Assembly: GCA_020351895.1 (NCBI GenBank) | Contig: CP070672.1 | Span: forward strand, 776,460-806,219 | Direction: 5' to 3' | DNA length: 29,760 nt | From: Thermoplasmata archaeon | Lineage (GTDB): Archaea; Thermoplasmatota; Thermoplasmata; GCA-020350865 | Part shown: positions 7,905 through 15,789 of the stretch, one piece after another | Layout: the number at the start of each line of letters is the position of its first letter | Position numbering within the stretch: position 1 is the stretch's first letter | The notes under the pieces: model-generated | The model's database searches: none | What the model was told of the DNA's origin: nothing | The model's input: the letters and a program-made list of their open reading frames with translations, nothing else | Translations under genes and position numbers: made by a program

Positions 7905-8666
7905 TCAAGCATTCAGCTTTTTAAGCTCCACATTTCCATTTGAAGAATGGATATTAATTTTGTACCCACCACCATTCAGAGTTCCAGTCACATGTTTATC
8001 CTGATCCAATGTTTTATCCAAAGTTACTCCCGAGACTGATGCATCCCCATTTGAGGTCTGCAGATCAATTGTAGCATTGAGTGTGGGTAGTATATATACA
8101 ATCACATCTCCATTGCTCGAGCTTGTGTTTATATCCTTCACAAAATCGAAGACCTCCACTATTAGATCTCCATTTGATGAGGATACCCCTGAGATCCCGG
8201 TTGTTCCTCTAACCTCTACATCACCATTACTAGATTCTGCAGACACATATCCCTCAACATCCCTTATTGTAATATCTCCGTTTGAAGATTGTACGGACTC
8301 GACATTCACATAATCTGGAACCATAATATCCATGTTAACCCTGACATGCGTATTTTGTGGATCCTCATATATGGTCTCAATAATTATCTCGTTGTTTTCT
8401 TCTGTAACCTCTATTTCAGTCTTATCGAGTTCTTCTTTCCTATTTTCAGAGACTCTCTTTTCCCCATCCAGTTTCACTGTATCGCCATTATAGGTGTTGA
8501 TCTTGATATATCCATTGGAATTTTCTACAGATAAAGTGGTATTTTCATTTGCATTGTATTCCCCTGAAAAGTCCTCAGTTACCATATCAGTGTCAATACA
8601 CCCTGAGAATGCTGTGATAATCAATAATCCAAGAACCAATAACGCTAAAAGATATTTCCTACCCAT
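7905..8666 (-). CDS. Lipoprotein with repeated S-N-G motifs (DUF4097-like beta-solenoid)
   Basis: A 253-residue secreted lipoprotein. The signal peptide MGRKYLLALLVLGLLIITAF is followed by SGC, a lipobox that would attach Cys23 to membrane lipid. The mature part contains seven SNG motifs (NSNGY, SSNGD several times, TSNGD, SSNGN) spaced roughly 20-30 residues apart. This is the pattern of the DUF4097 putative adhesin / beta-solenoid family, where each SNGD marks a turn between stacked strands. The start is supported by GAGGG just before the ATG, and a TATA-like element lies directly upstream. It is monocistronic by appearance. Its solenoid style resembles the ectodomain of the zinc-ribbon protein at 3816-5045. 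Likely role: outside-facing scaffold or adhesion; ligand unknown. Confidence 0.85.
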   Translation of the reverse strand: MGRKYLLALLVLGLLIITAFSGCIDTDMVTEDFSGEYNANENTTLSVENSNGYIKINTYNGDTVKLDGEKRVSENRKEELDKTEIEVTEENNEIIIETIYEDPQNTHVRVNMDIMVPDYVNVESVQSSNGDITIRDVEGYVSAESSNGDVEVRGTTGISGVSSSNGDLIVEVFDFVKDINTSSSNGDVIVYILPTLNATIDLQTSNGDASVSGVTLDKTLDQDKHVTGTLNGGGYKINIHSSNGNVELKKLNA

Positions 8667-8689
8667 GGAATCGCCCTCGAAAGTGCCAT

Positions 8690-8708
8690 AGCTTATAAAT
8701 ATATAGGT
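8690..8708 (-). promoter_or_regulatory. TATA box for the S-N-G lipoprotein gene
   Basis: On the minus strand this reads CCTATATATTTATAAGC, a strong archaeal TATA-like element about 30 bases before the ATG at 8666. The distance implies a very short leader that just contains the GAGGG ribosome-binding site. Confidence 0.5.
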
Positions 8709-8750
8709 TTTTTTATGAGGCTGGCAAAAGGAGCTATATTCTTTTGGTCA

Positions 8751-9899
8751 TCAATCCTTTATCTCCTTGTATTTCCGAACTATATCCTCTGCTAGGTCAT
8801 TTTCAAAGTAGTTGAAGTACACGAATGTGAAAATGAGAATACCTGCAAAGAAAAACATGAAGAATCCTATGAATGACTGAATCACGCCCCAGAATCCTGG
8901 ATGTTTGAGGGCGATACGAACAATAATAAGGATCGTGCCAAATGCCACAATAGTCTGTAACATCCTGGATTTTAGCCCGTCAAAAAGTTTAAAATCCTTC
9001 ACTGGTCCCTTGATTTTAGCATCCAACCTTAAATATATGAACCAGGGGAGAACGAGAAGTGGAATGAATGTAGATATATTTGAGGCTATATTGAAGAGTG
9101 ACATCATATCCATGAGATCCAAAAGGAAGGGACTGAAGCTGATGTATATCACTATCACTATACCGAAGAAAATCTGCCAGATTATGGCTTGTTTAAAGAT
9201 TGGCCAGGGTAACTTTTGTTTTGGCTCACCAGGATTTATTGTGAGAGTTTTCGTGTCCAGAACATCAGGTATATCGAAAGCCCATCCAAGCCAGATGTAG
9301 CCAAAATAGGTTCTTCTATCCTCTTTCTTCTTAGACTCCGTGATGTTCGGTGTAATCTTCGTAATTTCAACTAAGAGATCGGGTGTTTTGCTTCTTGTAA
9401 GGGCGGACAAAAATCCGATCATTCCGAAACCGATGATTAAAAGGATTATGAAACTAAGATATGCTGCAAAAAACCCTCCAATAAAAAGACCTATAAACAT
9501 AGGAATCATAACTAGAGTATTAACTTCAGTTGGTTCCCCCAGAATACTTGTTTGTGTGAGGAGAAAGAACATGCCACAGGCAAAGGCGAGGCCAATTACC
9601 AATGCAACCTTGGCGAACCATTTTAATATCCTATTTGTACCTATTATCCCTCTTTTATGATGGTATTTGTAGGCTAAAACTCCTGAAAACATAAAAGCAG
9701 CCACTAAACTGATGAGAATCGGAGATATAATGAAACTCAATCTAAAATTCCCAGTTATTATAGCACCTACCATGTTAAGTACAAAAAATAAGATGAACCA
9801 AAACAGGAAGAATATCAATATTTTTCTATCGGTTTTAAAACGATTATATTCAACTGGTGATACCTCTGATTTTTCCTTGACTCCTCCTTCTTCTACCAT
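8751..9899 (-). CDS. Polytopic membrane protein of unknown function (about nine TM)
   Basis: I do not recognise this protein of about 382 residues. It has a charged N-terminus (~30 residues), about five TM helices, and a soluble loop of ~60 residues (from SALTRSKTPDLLVEITK to PGEPKQKLPW). Four more TM helices and a basic C-terminal tail (EDIVRKYKEIKD) follow. No transporter or enzyme motif is visible. The frame extends to a TTG at 9914, but a TATA-like element at 9923-9933 on this strand would place the transcript start near 9902. I therefore prefer ATG 9899 with an almost leaderless message. The gene is divergent from the LarA-type gene, with about 100 bases between starts. Confidence 0.65.
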   Translation of the reverse strand: MVEEGGVKEKSEVSPVEYNRFKTDRKILIFFLFWFILFFVLNMVGAIITGNFRLSFIISPILISLVAAFMFSGVLAYKYHHKRGIIGTNRILKWFAKVALVIGLAFACGMFFLLTQTSILGEPTEVNTLVMIPMFIGLFIGGFFAAYLSFIILLIIGFGMIGFLSALTRSKTPDLLVEITKITPNITESKKKEDRRTYFGYIWLGWAFDIPDVLDTKTLTINPGEPKQKLPWPIFKQAIIWQIFFGIVIVIYISFSPFLLDLMDMMSLFNIASNISTFIPLLVLPWFIYLRLDAKIKGPVKDFKLFDGLKSRMLQTIVAFGTILIIVRIALKHPGFWGVIQSFIGFFMFFFAGILIFTFVYFNYFENDLAEDIVRKYKEIKD

Positions 9900-9997
9900 C
9901 AATAGGGTATTCAATCCTGTTGTTATATTTTTTGCCTAAAAATGTGAATCCAACCACAAACTAAATAACCGCCCTTGCAGGTTATGGTTTCGGTAAC

Positions 9998-11266
9998 ATG
10001 AGATTGGACGTTCCCTATGGTAAAGGCTCAATTAGTGTGAATATTCCCGATGAGAACCTAGCAGGTGTCATTCGCCCAAATGAGGTGGAGATTGGGGATG
10101 AGAAAGCAACCATATTTCAAGCCATAGAGAATCCCATCAATTCCAAGACCTTGGAGGAATTTCTAAGCGATGCAAAAGATGTTCTTTTCATAGTGAACGA
10201 TGGCACAAGGCCAACACCTACGGCCAAGATTTTAGACATCATATACGATAAAATAAAGGATAAGAACATAAAGTTCATAATAGCAACAGGCATCCACAGG
10301 GCTCCCACTGATGGTGAACTGAAATTCATATTTGGAGAACATCTGGAATCCCTAAAAGACAAGATTCACATACATGACGCAAAAAAAGAGGAAGACATGG
10401 TTTTCATTGGTAAATCAAAGAACGGAACCGAGATGTGGGTTAACAAATTGGGTGTGGAAGCCCACAAGATAGTGATCATAAGCTCTGTGGAACCACATTA
10501 CTTTGCAGGATTCACTGGAGGAAGGAAATCCTTCCTGCCTGGCATAGCTTCCTACAAGACCATAGAGCAGAACCACAAGTACGCCATGAGAAACGAGGCC
10601 CAGCCCCTGGCTTTAGAGGGTAATCCTGTAAACGAGGATATGGAGGATGCCATACTCACCATCAAGGATACGGAAATATTCGCGATTATGGCCGTCTTGG
10701 ATCGGCACCAGAACATCTATGCAACCACGGCAGGTCATATTAAGGATTCCTTCCATGCGGCAATTGACAGGGCCAACGAGGTTTTTGCAGTTCCCATAAA
10801 GGAAAGGGCAGACATTGTGGTCTCTGTTGCCCCTTATCCAATGGATATAGATCTTTATCAATCTCAAAAAGCAATTGAAAACGGAAAACTGGCATTGAAG
10901 GAGGGAGGAATAATCATTTTGGTTTCCAAATGCAGGGATGGAATAGGCGATAAGGTCTTTTTTGACCTCCTTGCAAGCTCATCGGATGCCAAGGAGGTCC
11001 TAACCACCATAGAAATGGGGTACAAACTTGGTTACCACAAGGCAGCAAGGATAGTAGAGGCCTCGAAGAAGGGCGAGATATGGGCTGTATGCGATATCGA
11101 TGATGAGGCAATCAAAAAGGCTTTTATGAAACCGTACCCTGGTGTACAAGAAGCTGTGGATGATGCAATATTGAAAAAAGGGAAGGATGCTAAGGTTCTG
11201 TTTTTGATTGACGGCAGTGTTACTGTACCTTTGATATTCCATAACGAGGATGATAATAAAAGATAA
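9998..11266 (+). CDS. larA: Nickel-pincer racemase/epimerase, LarA family (lactate racemase-like)
   Basis: A 422-residue LarA (DUF2088) enzyme, full length. LarA interconverts D- and L-lactate in the cytoplasm by hydride transfer through a nickel-pincer nucleotide; other family members act on other 2-hydroxyacids. Residues matching the Lactobacillus plantarum active site are all present. They are D68 and R71 in NDGTRPTPT (D72, R75), H100 in TGIHRAPT (H108) and H167 in EPHYFAGFTGG (H174). K177 in GGRKSFLPG (K184), to which the cofactor is joined, H193 (H200) and K291 in YQSQKA (K298) complete the set. The offset is a steady 7 residues over the second half. LarB, LarC and LarE, which build the cofactor, are not in the window. 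Substrate specificity is unproven. Confidence 0.85.
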   Translation: MRLDVPYGKGSISVNIPDENLAGVIRPNEVEIGDEKATIFQAIENPINSKTLEEFLSDAKDVLFIVNDGTRPTPTAKILDIIYDKIKDKNIKFIIATGIHRAPTDGELKFIFGEHLESLKDKIHIHDAKKEEDMVFIGKSKNGTEMWVNKLGVEAHKIVIISSVEPHYFAGFTGGRKSFLPGIASYKTIEQNHKYAMRNEAQPLALEGNPVNEDMEDAILTIKDTEIFAIMAVLDRHQNIYATTAGHIKDSFHAAIDRANEVFAVPIKERADIVVSVAPYPMDIDLYQSQKAIENGKLALKEGGIIILVSKCRDGIGDKVFFDLLASSSDAKEVLTTIEMGYKLGYHKAARIVEASKKGEIWAVCDIDDEAIKKAFMKPYPGVQEAVDDAILKKGKDAKVLFLIDGSVTVPLIFHNEDDNKR

Positions 11267-11397
11267 TCACCAACTTATTTATAAAGTCTCTTACCAATAG
11301 ATAATTAGCATGATTGCATCATAAGATTGTTATAGTATTGAAATAATAATGATTATTAGCAATTAAAATTATTTCATTCTGTGAGGACAACAACAGG
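11267..11397. other. AT-rich intergenic region between the LarA-type and NosD-like genes
   Basis: 131 bases, strongly A/T-rich, with the TATA-like element at its left end and further A/T runs. I see no convincing hairpin, T-tract terminator or small ORF with a ribosome-binding site. Confidence 0.5.
11273..11288 (+). promoter_or_regulatory. TATA-like element upstream of the NosD-like gene
   Basis: ACTTATTTATAAAGTC lies just after the LarA stop and about 115 bases before the GTG start at 11398. The predicted transcript start is near 11305, leaving a long AT-rich leader of roughly 90 bases in which I see no riboswitch or clear hairpin. Other A/T-rich stretches closer to the start (e.g. 11320-11375) could serve instead. 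Confidence 0.4.
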
Positions 11398-13395
11398 GTG
11401 AGAGCCTTGGAAGATGATAATAGGGAGAAGATTAGAGGATTGAAAGTAGAGTTATTTTGGTACTTTATTATGATTGTTTGTATTTTTTTTATATTTTTAC
11501 TTTTCTTCTCGCAAGAATCTCAAGGGACATTTGTTAGCGGTCACATAACTTCGGATACAACATGGAATGCATCAGGAAACCCGTATATTGTTAATGGTAA
11601 TGTGTATGTGGATGAGGGAATTAATTTATCCATCGAACCGGGTGTTGAGATTAAATTCAATGGATCCTATCACTTTTATGTGGATGGGAATTTACACGCC
11701 GATGGAAACGCCTCATATAAAATAACATTTACTTCAAACAATTACGATCCCCAACCTGCAGATTGGAAAAGTATTCATATAAGGGAACAAGGCTCAGCTT
11801 ATATTGATAATTGTGAGGTTTCTTACTCAGATTATGGTATCTTTATTGATCATTCATCGAATACCATTATTGTCAACACAAGTATCTTTCAATGCTCCCA
11901 AGTGGGAGTTTTTATCAAATATTCTCAAAGAACTGCAATAACTAATACGACAATTTCGAACTGCGATCAGGGAATCAATCTCTATCGTTCCACAAATATG
12001 AGCCTTTCCGAAGTGCAGTTTTGGAATACATTAACAAGGGTGTTGGTTTTTAGCACTGATTATGCCCATGAAAAACAATATTACAATCATAGTATCGTAG
12101 GTTGCAAAGTTAATGGAAGACCTATTTATTTCTATTTTGATGTAAAAAACATATCGATTACAGGATTAGAAGCTGGGGAGATAATCCTTGCCTGGGTGGA
12201 AAACGCGACCATAATTAACTGCAATGTAACAAATGGTGATGGAATATTTGTTTCTTATTCCTCGAATTCAACGATCAAGAACTGTACTATTTCTGATAAT
12301 TACATGGGTATTCTTTTGCGCTATTCTCCTTTGAATTCGGGTGATAACAACTCGAATTATAACTCAATAAAAAACAACACTGTCTCAAATAATATATACG
12401 GCATAAATTTATACTATTCGAACAGTAATTTAATAACCGATAACGACATCGTTTCAAATGAATATGGTATTTATTTGTATTTCTCAGGTAATAACTGGAT
12501 ATATCATAATAACTTTGATGATAACAACAATCAAGTGTATTTGGTAGGAAACTCCCATCGCTATCTTAACTTTTGGGATAACGGCAGGGAAGGAAACTAT
12601 TGGAATGATTATAATGGAAAGGATGAAGGTGGTGAAGGAATTTGTGAGGGATCGTACTATATTAATTATAATAATGTAGATAATTATCCTCTGGTTAGAC
12701 CCTGGAAGGGTAGTTTACCACCAGATACAAAACCTCCCACAATCGGGCACAAATCTTTATCCTATAGCCAACCCATGATCCTCCCAGGGGATTACTGGCA
12801 CCTTGGATTTGAAGCCAATGAAATGGTAAGATATGAGGCAATAATTGATACCTCTGATATTGAGGGTTTTGACAATTCAACTGATACGGTTCTGAGAAAT
12901 AATACCTTCGCAAAATTTCATTTGATTTATTGGAACGGCAGCAATTCAAAGGGTAATTATGTGCAAGATGGCAAATATCATATTCAGGTGATAGTCTGGG
13001 ATAGGGCAGGTAACTCAATAATTAAACCTGAAGAATACTCGATATCTACAGTCAGAGATTCGGATTCTGACAAGGTTTGGGATTATGAAGATGTCTTTCC
13101 TTATGATCCCAATGAATGGGAAGATATCGATGGGGATGGAATCGGTGATAATTCAGACAAAGATTGGGACAACGATGGTGTTGAAAATTACAAGGATGCT
13201 TTCATATTGGATCCAAATGAATGGAATGACGCAGATCATGTCGGCATCGGTGATAATGCGGATCCGGATGACAACGATAACAGTATTCCAGATATTGCTG
13301 AGATTCCATTGGTAATTGTAATACTTTTCATTCCTATTATCACAATATATCTGGTAAATAGAATTATCAAGAAGAAGAAAGAAAAGAAGGAATAA
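11398..13395 (+). CDS. Surface-anchored NosD-like beta-helix protein with calcium-binding repeats
   Basis: A 665-residue extracellular protein. An N-terminal hydrophobic segment (~17-38) is a signal peptide or anchor. Right-handed beta-helix repeats run from ~120 to 390 (NNTVSNNIYGINLYYSNSN and similar). The NosD ending follows at ~398-437 (GNYWNDYNG...NNVDNYPL). An Ig/FlgD-like domain (~441-547, with VQDGKYHIQVIVWDRAGNS) comes next, then Asp-rich thrombospondin-3-like repeats (~555-632, DGDGIGDNSDKDWDNDG), expected to bind Ca2+. A C-terminal TM helix (~636-652) and a KKKKEKKE tail end it. No PGF-CTERM-type sorting signal is present, so the anchor is probably this helix. The GTG start is weakly supported; no ATG exists upstream in frame. 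Likely role: envelope or carbohydrate-binding surface protein. Confidence 0.8.
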   Translation: MRALEDDNREKIRGLKVELFWYFIMIVCIFFIFLLFFSQESQGTFVSGHITSDTTWNASGNPYIVNGNVYVDEGINLSIEPGVEIKFNGSYHFYVDGNLHADGNASYKITFTSNNYDPQPADWKSIHIREQGSAYIDNCEVSYSDYGIFIDHSSNTIIVNTSIFQCSQVGVFIKYSQRTAITNTTISNCDQGINLYRSTNMSLSEVQFWNTLTRVLVFSTDYAHEKQYYNHSIVGCKVNGRPIYFYFDVKNISITGLEAGEIILAWVENATIINCNVTNGDGIFVSYSSNSTIKNCTISDNYMGILLRYSPLNSGDNNSNYNSIKNNTVSNNIYGINLYYSNSNLITDNDIVSNEYGIYLYFSGNNWIYHNNFDDNNNQVYLVGNSHRYLNFWDNGREGNYWNDYNGKDEGGEGICEGSYYINYNNVDNYPLVRPWKGSLPPDTKPPTIGHKSLSYSQPMILPGDYWHLGFEANEMVRYEAIIDTSDIEGFDNSTDTVLRNNTFAKFHLIYWNGSNSKGNYVQDGKYHIQVIVWDRAGNSIIKPEEYSISTVRDSDSDKVWDYEDVFPYDPNEWEDIDGDGIGDNSDKDWDNDGVENYKDAFILDPNEWNDADHVGIGDNADPDDNDNSIPDIAEIPLVIVILFIPIITIYLVNRIIKKKKEKKE

Positions 13396-13412
13396 TCCAT
13401 TTACCTCTCTTG

Positions 13413-13808
13413 CTAATGAAATTCCTTCATTCCATTTTTCAGGGCACAATTAATGAGTTCCTTTTTCTTACCCAAAAAAAGATGCCCTATGCACCTGCAA
13501 TCCGATGAGCCGAAATTTGGTACCACATGAAATCTTCCTGCGAACTTATCGGCAAGGGAGCATTCCGTCCTTTTTCGACTTTCACGATAATAAACTTTGG
13601 AAACCTCAGCCTTCTCCAATAAATAATCAATATGCCAGTGAACTTTTTTTATATTCGAAAGGTGCCTCCCCACCCTCCCTTCAATGCTATTTAATGCAGA
13701 GCCGATGTACATGTAATATCCTTTGGGAAAATGAATGACCATGAAGGCTCCTATCCCGATATTCGTATCTTTATTTAGACGAATCAAAAGAGCATATGAG
13801 CCTTTCAA
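13413..13808 (-). CDS. GIY-YIG nuclease-like protein, DUF123 family
   Basis: A 131-residue protein of the DUF123 subfamily of GIY-YIG domains, common in archaea and sometimes fused to endonuclease III. Family hallmarks are KGSYALLIRL at the start, GYYMYIGSALN (~30-40, the GIY-YIG equivalent), RVGRHL, HWHIDYLL, ECSLA, then NFGSSDCRCIGHLF. The last carries the paired Cys and His typical of the family. It is probably a DNA-binding or nuclease-type protein; activity has not been shown for most members. The start is TTG 13808, supported by GGAGTGA six bases upstream. It follows the dehydratase homologue after 18 bases, so it is probably read on the same message, although the functions look unrelated. 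It converges with the NosD-like gene. Confidence 0.85.
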   Translation of the reverse strand: MKGSYALLIRLNKDTNIGIGAFMVIHFPKGYYMYIGSALNSIEGRVGRHLSNIKKVHWHIDYLLEKAEVSKVYYRESRKRTECSLADKFAGRFHVVPNFGSSDCRCIGHLFLGKKKELINCALKNGMKEFH

Positions 13809-13826
13809 AAATCTTCACTCCAGGAT

Positions 13827-15269
13827 TTATTCTTCCTTATCCTCTTCAATTCCTGCCAACCTCTTGGCCATCTTAACCTTGTCCTCGATATCCATGTTCG
13901 CTTTGATTAAAAGTTTAGCTCCTTCAGGGGAGCCACCTCCGTGCATACAGCCGGGAATTCCAGCTCCAACAGTGAGCCACTCCACAAGCCTGGCCACCTT
14001 CACCCGATCCTCAGCAGAAGAGCAAGCCTTGAGGTATTTCTGTATGAGATGACCGTATTTTTCATCATTGAAATCTTTGAAGGAAGGTATACATCCAGTC
14101 TCCACTATCCCGCCACCAATATCCTGAGCAAGCACTTTTGTTTCATAGGGAAGATTCGCCACATGCACCTTGTTGATATTGGAGAGAAGAGGATCAGGGA
14201 GCCAAACTCCAGATGGATGTTTTCTACCCAATGCGGCAGCTGCAATTCCCATCCCGAATGTCGTTTCATTGTTTATACTCATCGTTATCAACTTCTCCCT
14301 GAATACCTTCTCAGAAAGTCCGTTTGCCCTGGCAACGAGCACTGCAGAGCCCATCATGACATCACCTTGTCCTGCCACGCATGCTCCTATTGCAGATCTA
14401 TAGGGCAGGATGAAGTTCATTACAGCCTCGGAAGAGAATTCATATTCCCTGCACATGAAAACCCTCTCTTTGGGTACGAACACATCCTCAAAGAAGAGAT
14501 ATGCCTGGGTTATTCCCCCGATTTTAACCGGAATATCGAAGCCTTCTTCGAATTCCCTCAAGTCACTTGGATGCCTGGCCTCAACAATTGTCAATCCTTC
14601 GATGTCTCTCGGTATCACGAAGGAAACAGCATAGTCCTTGTCTTCTTCTTTATAACCCATACCAGGTAAGATAAAAATCTCGTTTGCTGCCGCAACACCG
14701 CAGATCATCACCTTGGCGCCCCTTACCACGATGCCATCCTCCTTCTGCTCGACAACATGGAGATTCATATCCGGGTCTTCCTGTTTGGAAGGAGATTTGG
14801 TTCTATCACCCTTGGGATCAGTTAGGGCTCCTGCCAACGATATATCCTTTTTCTGAGCCTCAGAAAGCCATATCTTGAGTCTTTCGTTGTACTTTGTGCC
14901 CAACTTCTTGTCCATATCGAATGTGGTTGCCCACATGGCGTTTATGGCGTTCCACCCGACACATCTTCCACCAGTGCACGTTCCAGTTAGATTGAAAACG
15001 AGTCTCTTCATTTTGGCATTTGCAATCATATCATCGGGATTCTCTATAATGGACAGATAGCGGGATATTCTTTCACCTGTAGAACTCGAGACTGTCGTAA
15101 AAATATCCTCATACTCAGGTTTAAGCGCGAACTCGAAAATCTGGGCATGGCCCTTTATTGTGGCTTTGGTTGCAGGATGGGCAGTAACATCCGATATCAA
15201 CTCCCCGAACTTGTAAATGTTCGGCCTCATCTTTTTCAGGCTTTCCTTGTACTCCTCTGGTGTTCTCAT
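13827..15269 (-). CDS. 4-hydroxybutyryl-CoA dehydratase/vinylacetyl-CoA isomerase family (HpaB superfamily), divergent active site
   Basis: A 480-residue flavoprotein homologous to AbfD, the [4Fe-4S]/FAD enzyme that dehydrates 4-hydroxybutyryl-CoA. Supporting segments are TGTCTGGRCVGWNA (94-107), GDRTKSPSKQEDPDM (154-168), VVRGAKVMICG, FEDVFVPKERVFM and CMHGGGSPEGAK. Against residues published for the Clostridium aminobutyricum enzyme, C103 and C299 (here C297) are kept. The first cluster Cys is one place off (C98, giving CX4C not CX3C), and the His ligand H292 is Tyr290. T190, E257, Y296 and K300 appear as Cys, Gln, Ile and Val. It is therefore a family member, but its reaction is doubtful. 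ATG 15269 has GGAG eight bases upstream. An acyl-CoA synthetase operon lies just upstream on the same strand. Confidence 0.8.
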   Translation of the reverse strand: MRTPEEYKESLKKMRPNIYKFGELISDVTAHPATKATIKGHAQIFEFALKPEYEDIFTTVSSSTGERISRYLSIIENPDDMIANAKMKRLVFNLTGTCTGGRCVGWNAINAMWATTFDMDKKLGTKYNERLKIWLSEAQKKDISLAGALTDPKGDRTKSPSKQEDPDMNLHVVEQKEDGIVVRGAKVMICGVAAANEIFILPGMGYKEEDKDYAVSFVIPRDIEGLTIVEARHPSDLREFEEGFDIPVKIGGITQAYLFFEDVFVPKERVFMCREYEFSSEAVMNFILPYRSAIGACVAGQGDVMMGSAVLVARANGLSEKVFREKLITMSINNETTFGMGIAAAALGRKHPSGVWLPDPLLSNINKVHVANLPYETKVLAQDIGGGIVETGCIPSFKDFNDEKYGHLIQKYLKACSSAEDRVKVARLVEWLTVGAGIPGCMHGGGSPEGAKLLIKANMDIEDKVKMAKRLAGIEEDKEE

Positions 15270-15294
15270 AATATCAACTCCAGACCATCAAAAA

Positions 15295-15303
15295 CATATA
15301 ATA
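15295..15303 (-). promoter_or_regulatory. TATA-like element upstream of the dehydratase homologue
   Basis: The minus strand reads TATTATATG about 30 bases before the ATG at 15269, in the 129-base gap after the preceding operon. It suggests the dehydratase homologue and the DUF123 gene have their own promoter. The spacing leaves only a few bases of leader, so the exact box is uncertain. Confidence 0.35.
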
Positions 15304-15398
15304 CTCACATGAATTCATTTCTCTTGGGAATCTAGATTTGCATGACAAAAATCTTACTTAAGCTTTTTGAGGACTGATTTGGTGATTTGCCTCTCTTC

Positions 15399-15755
15399 TC
15401 ACTTTTTCTTTTTCCCCTCGCCCTTCTCCTCCTTTCCACCCTCAAGTAAAAGTTCTCCCCAAAGCAGTTTCTCAATTGTCTGAGCTACATATAGTCTTTT
15501 TTGATGCATGTTCAGATCTTCATGCATTTTTAATTCAGACTGCACCTGGACCCGAACGAGTGCCAATCGAAGATCCTCTGTGGGTTTTAAGGAATTGATT
15601 TTCTCAATAAGATAGGGGAGCTCGCTGGGGTTGTCTATAGCCTCGAGAACAGGAAGCATCTTTTTATCAACCTCTTTTGATCCCCGTTTTCCTGTTAGAA
15701 TCTCGATTGTCTCCTTAAAGAATTTTTTACCGTGTACCTCCACCATATTCTGCAT
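15399..15755 (-). CDS. Small charged protein of unknown function in the acyl-CoA synthetase operon
   Basis: A 118-residue soluble protein that I cannot assign to a family. It is predicted to be mostly helical, with repeated Leu/Glu/Lys patterns (LPVLEAIDNPSELPYLIEKI; LRLALVRVQVQSELKMHEDL) and a Lys/Glu/Gly-rich tail (GGKEEKGEGKKKK). No Cys, no TM helix and no signal peptide. The start is very well supported: GGGAGAGGAG lies a few bases before ATG 15755. It begins 34 bases after the beta-subunit stop, so it is the third gene of an alpha-beta-small operon. It may be a regulatory or accessory subunit of the synthetase, which is inference from position only. Confidence 0.75.
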   Translation of the reverse strand: MQNMVEVHGKKFFKETIEILTGKRGSKEVDKKMLPVLEAIDNPSELPYLIEKINSLKPTEDLRLALVRVQVQSELKMHEDLNMHQKRLYVAQTIEKLLWGELLLEGGKEEKGEGKKKK

Positions 15756-15789
15756 CTTATCTCCTCTCCCATTCCTCTCGCCAAGAAAC

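Noticed and set aside
13941..14669. 242-residue frame on the strand opposite the dehydratase homologue
   Set aside because: It is antisense to a conserved enzyme, has no recognisable domain and no ribosome-binding site, and is explained by codon bias of the real gene.
15340..15375. Possible terminator (T-run on the minus strand near an AAGCTT palindrome) after the 118-residue gene
   Set aside because: There are only about five consecutive T's and no stable hairpin, which is too weak to call.
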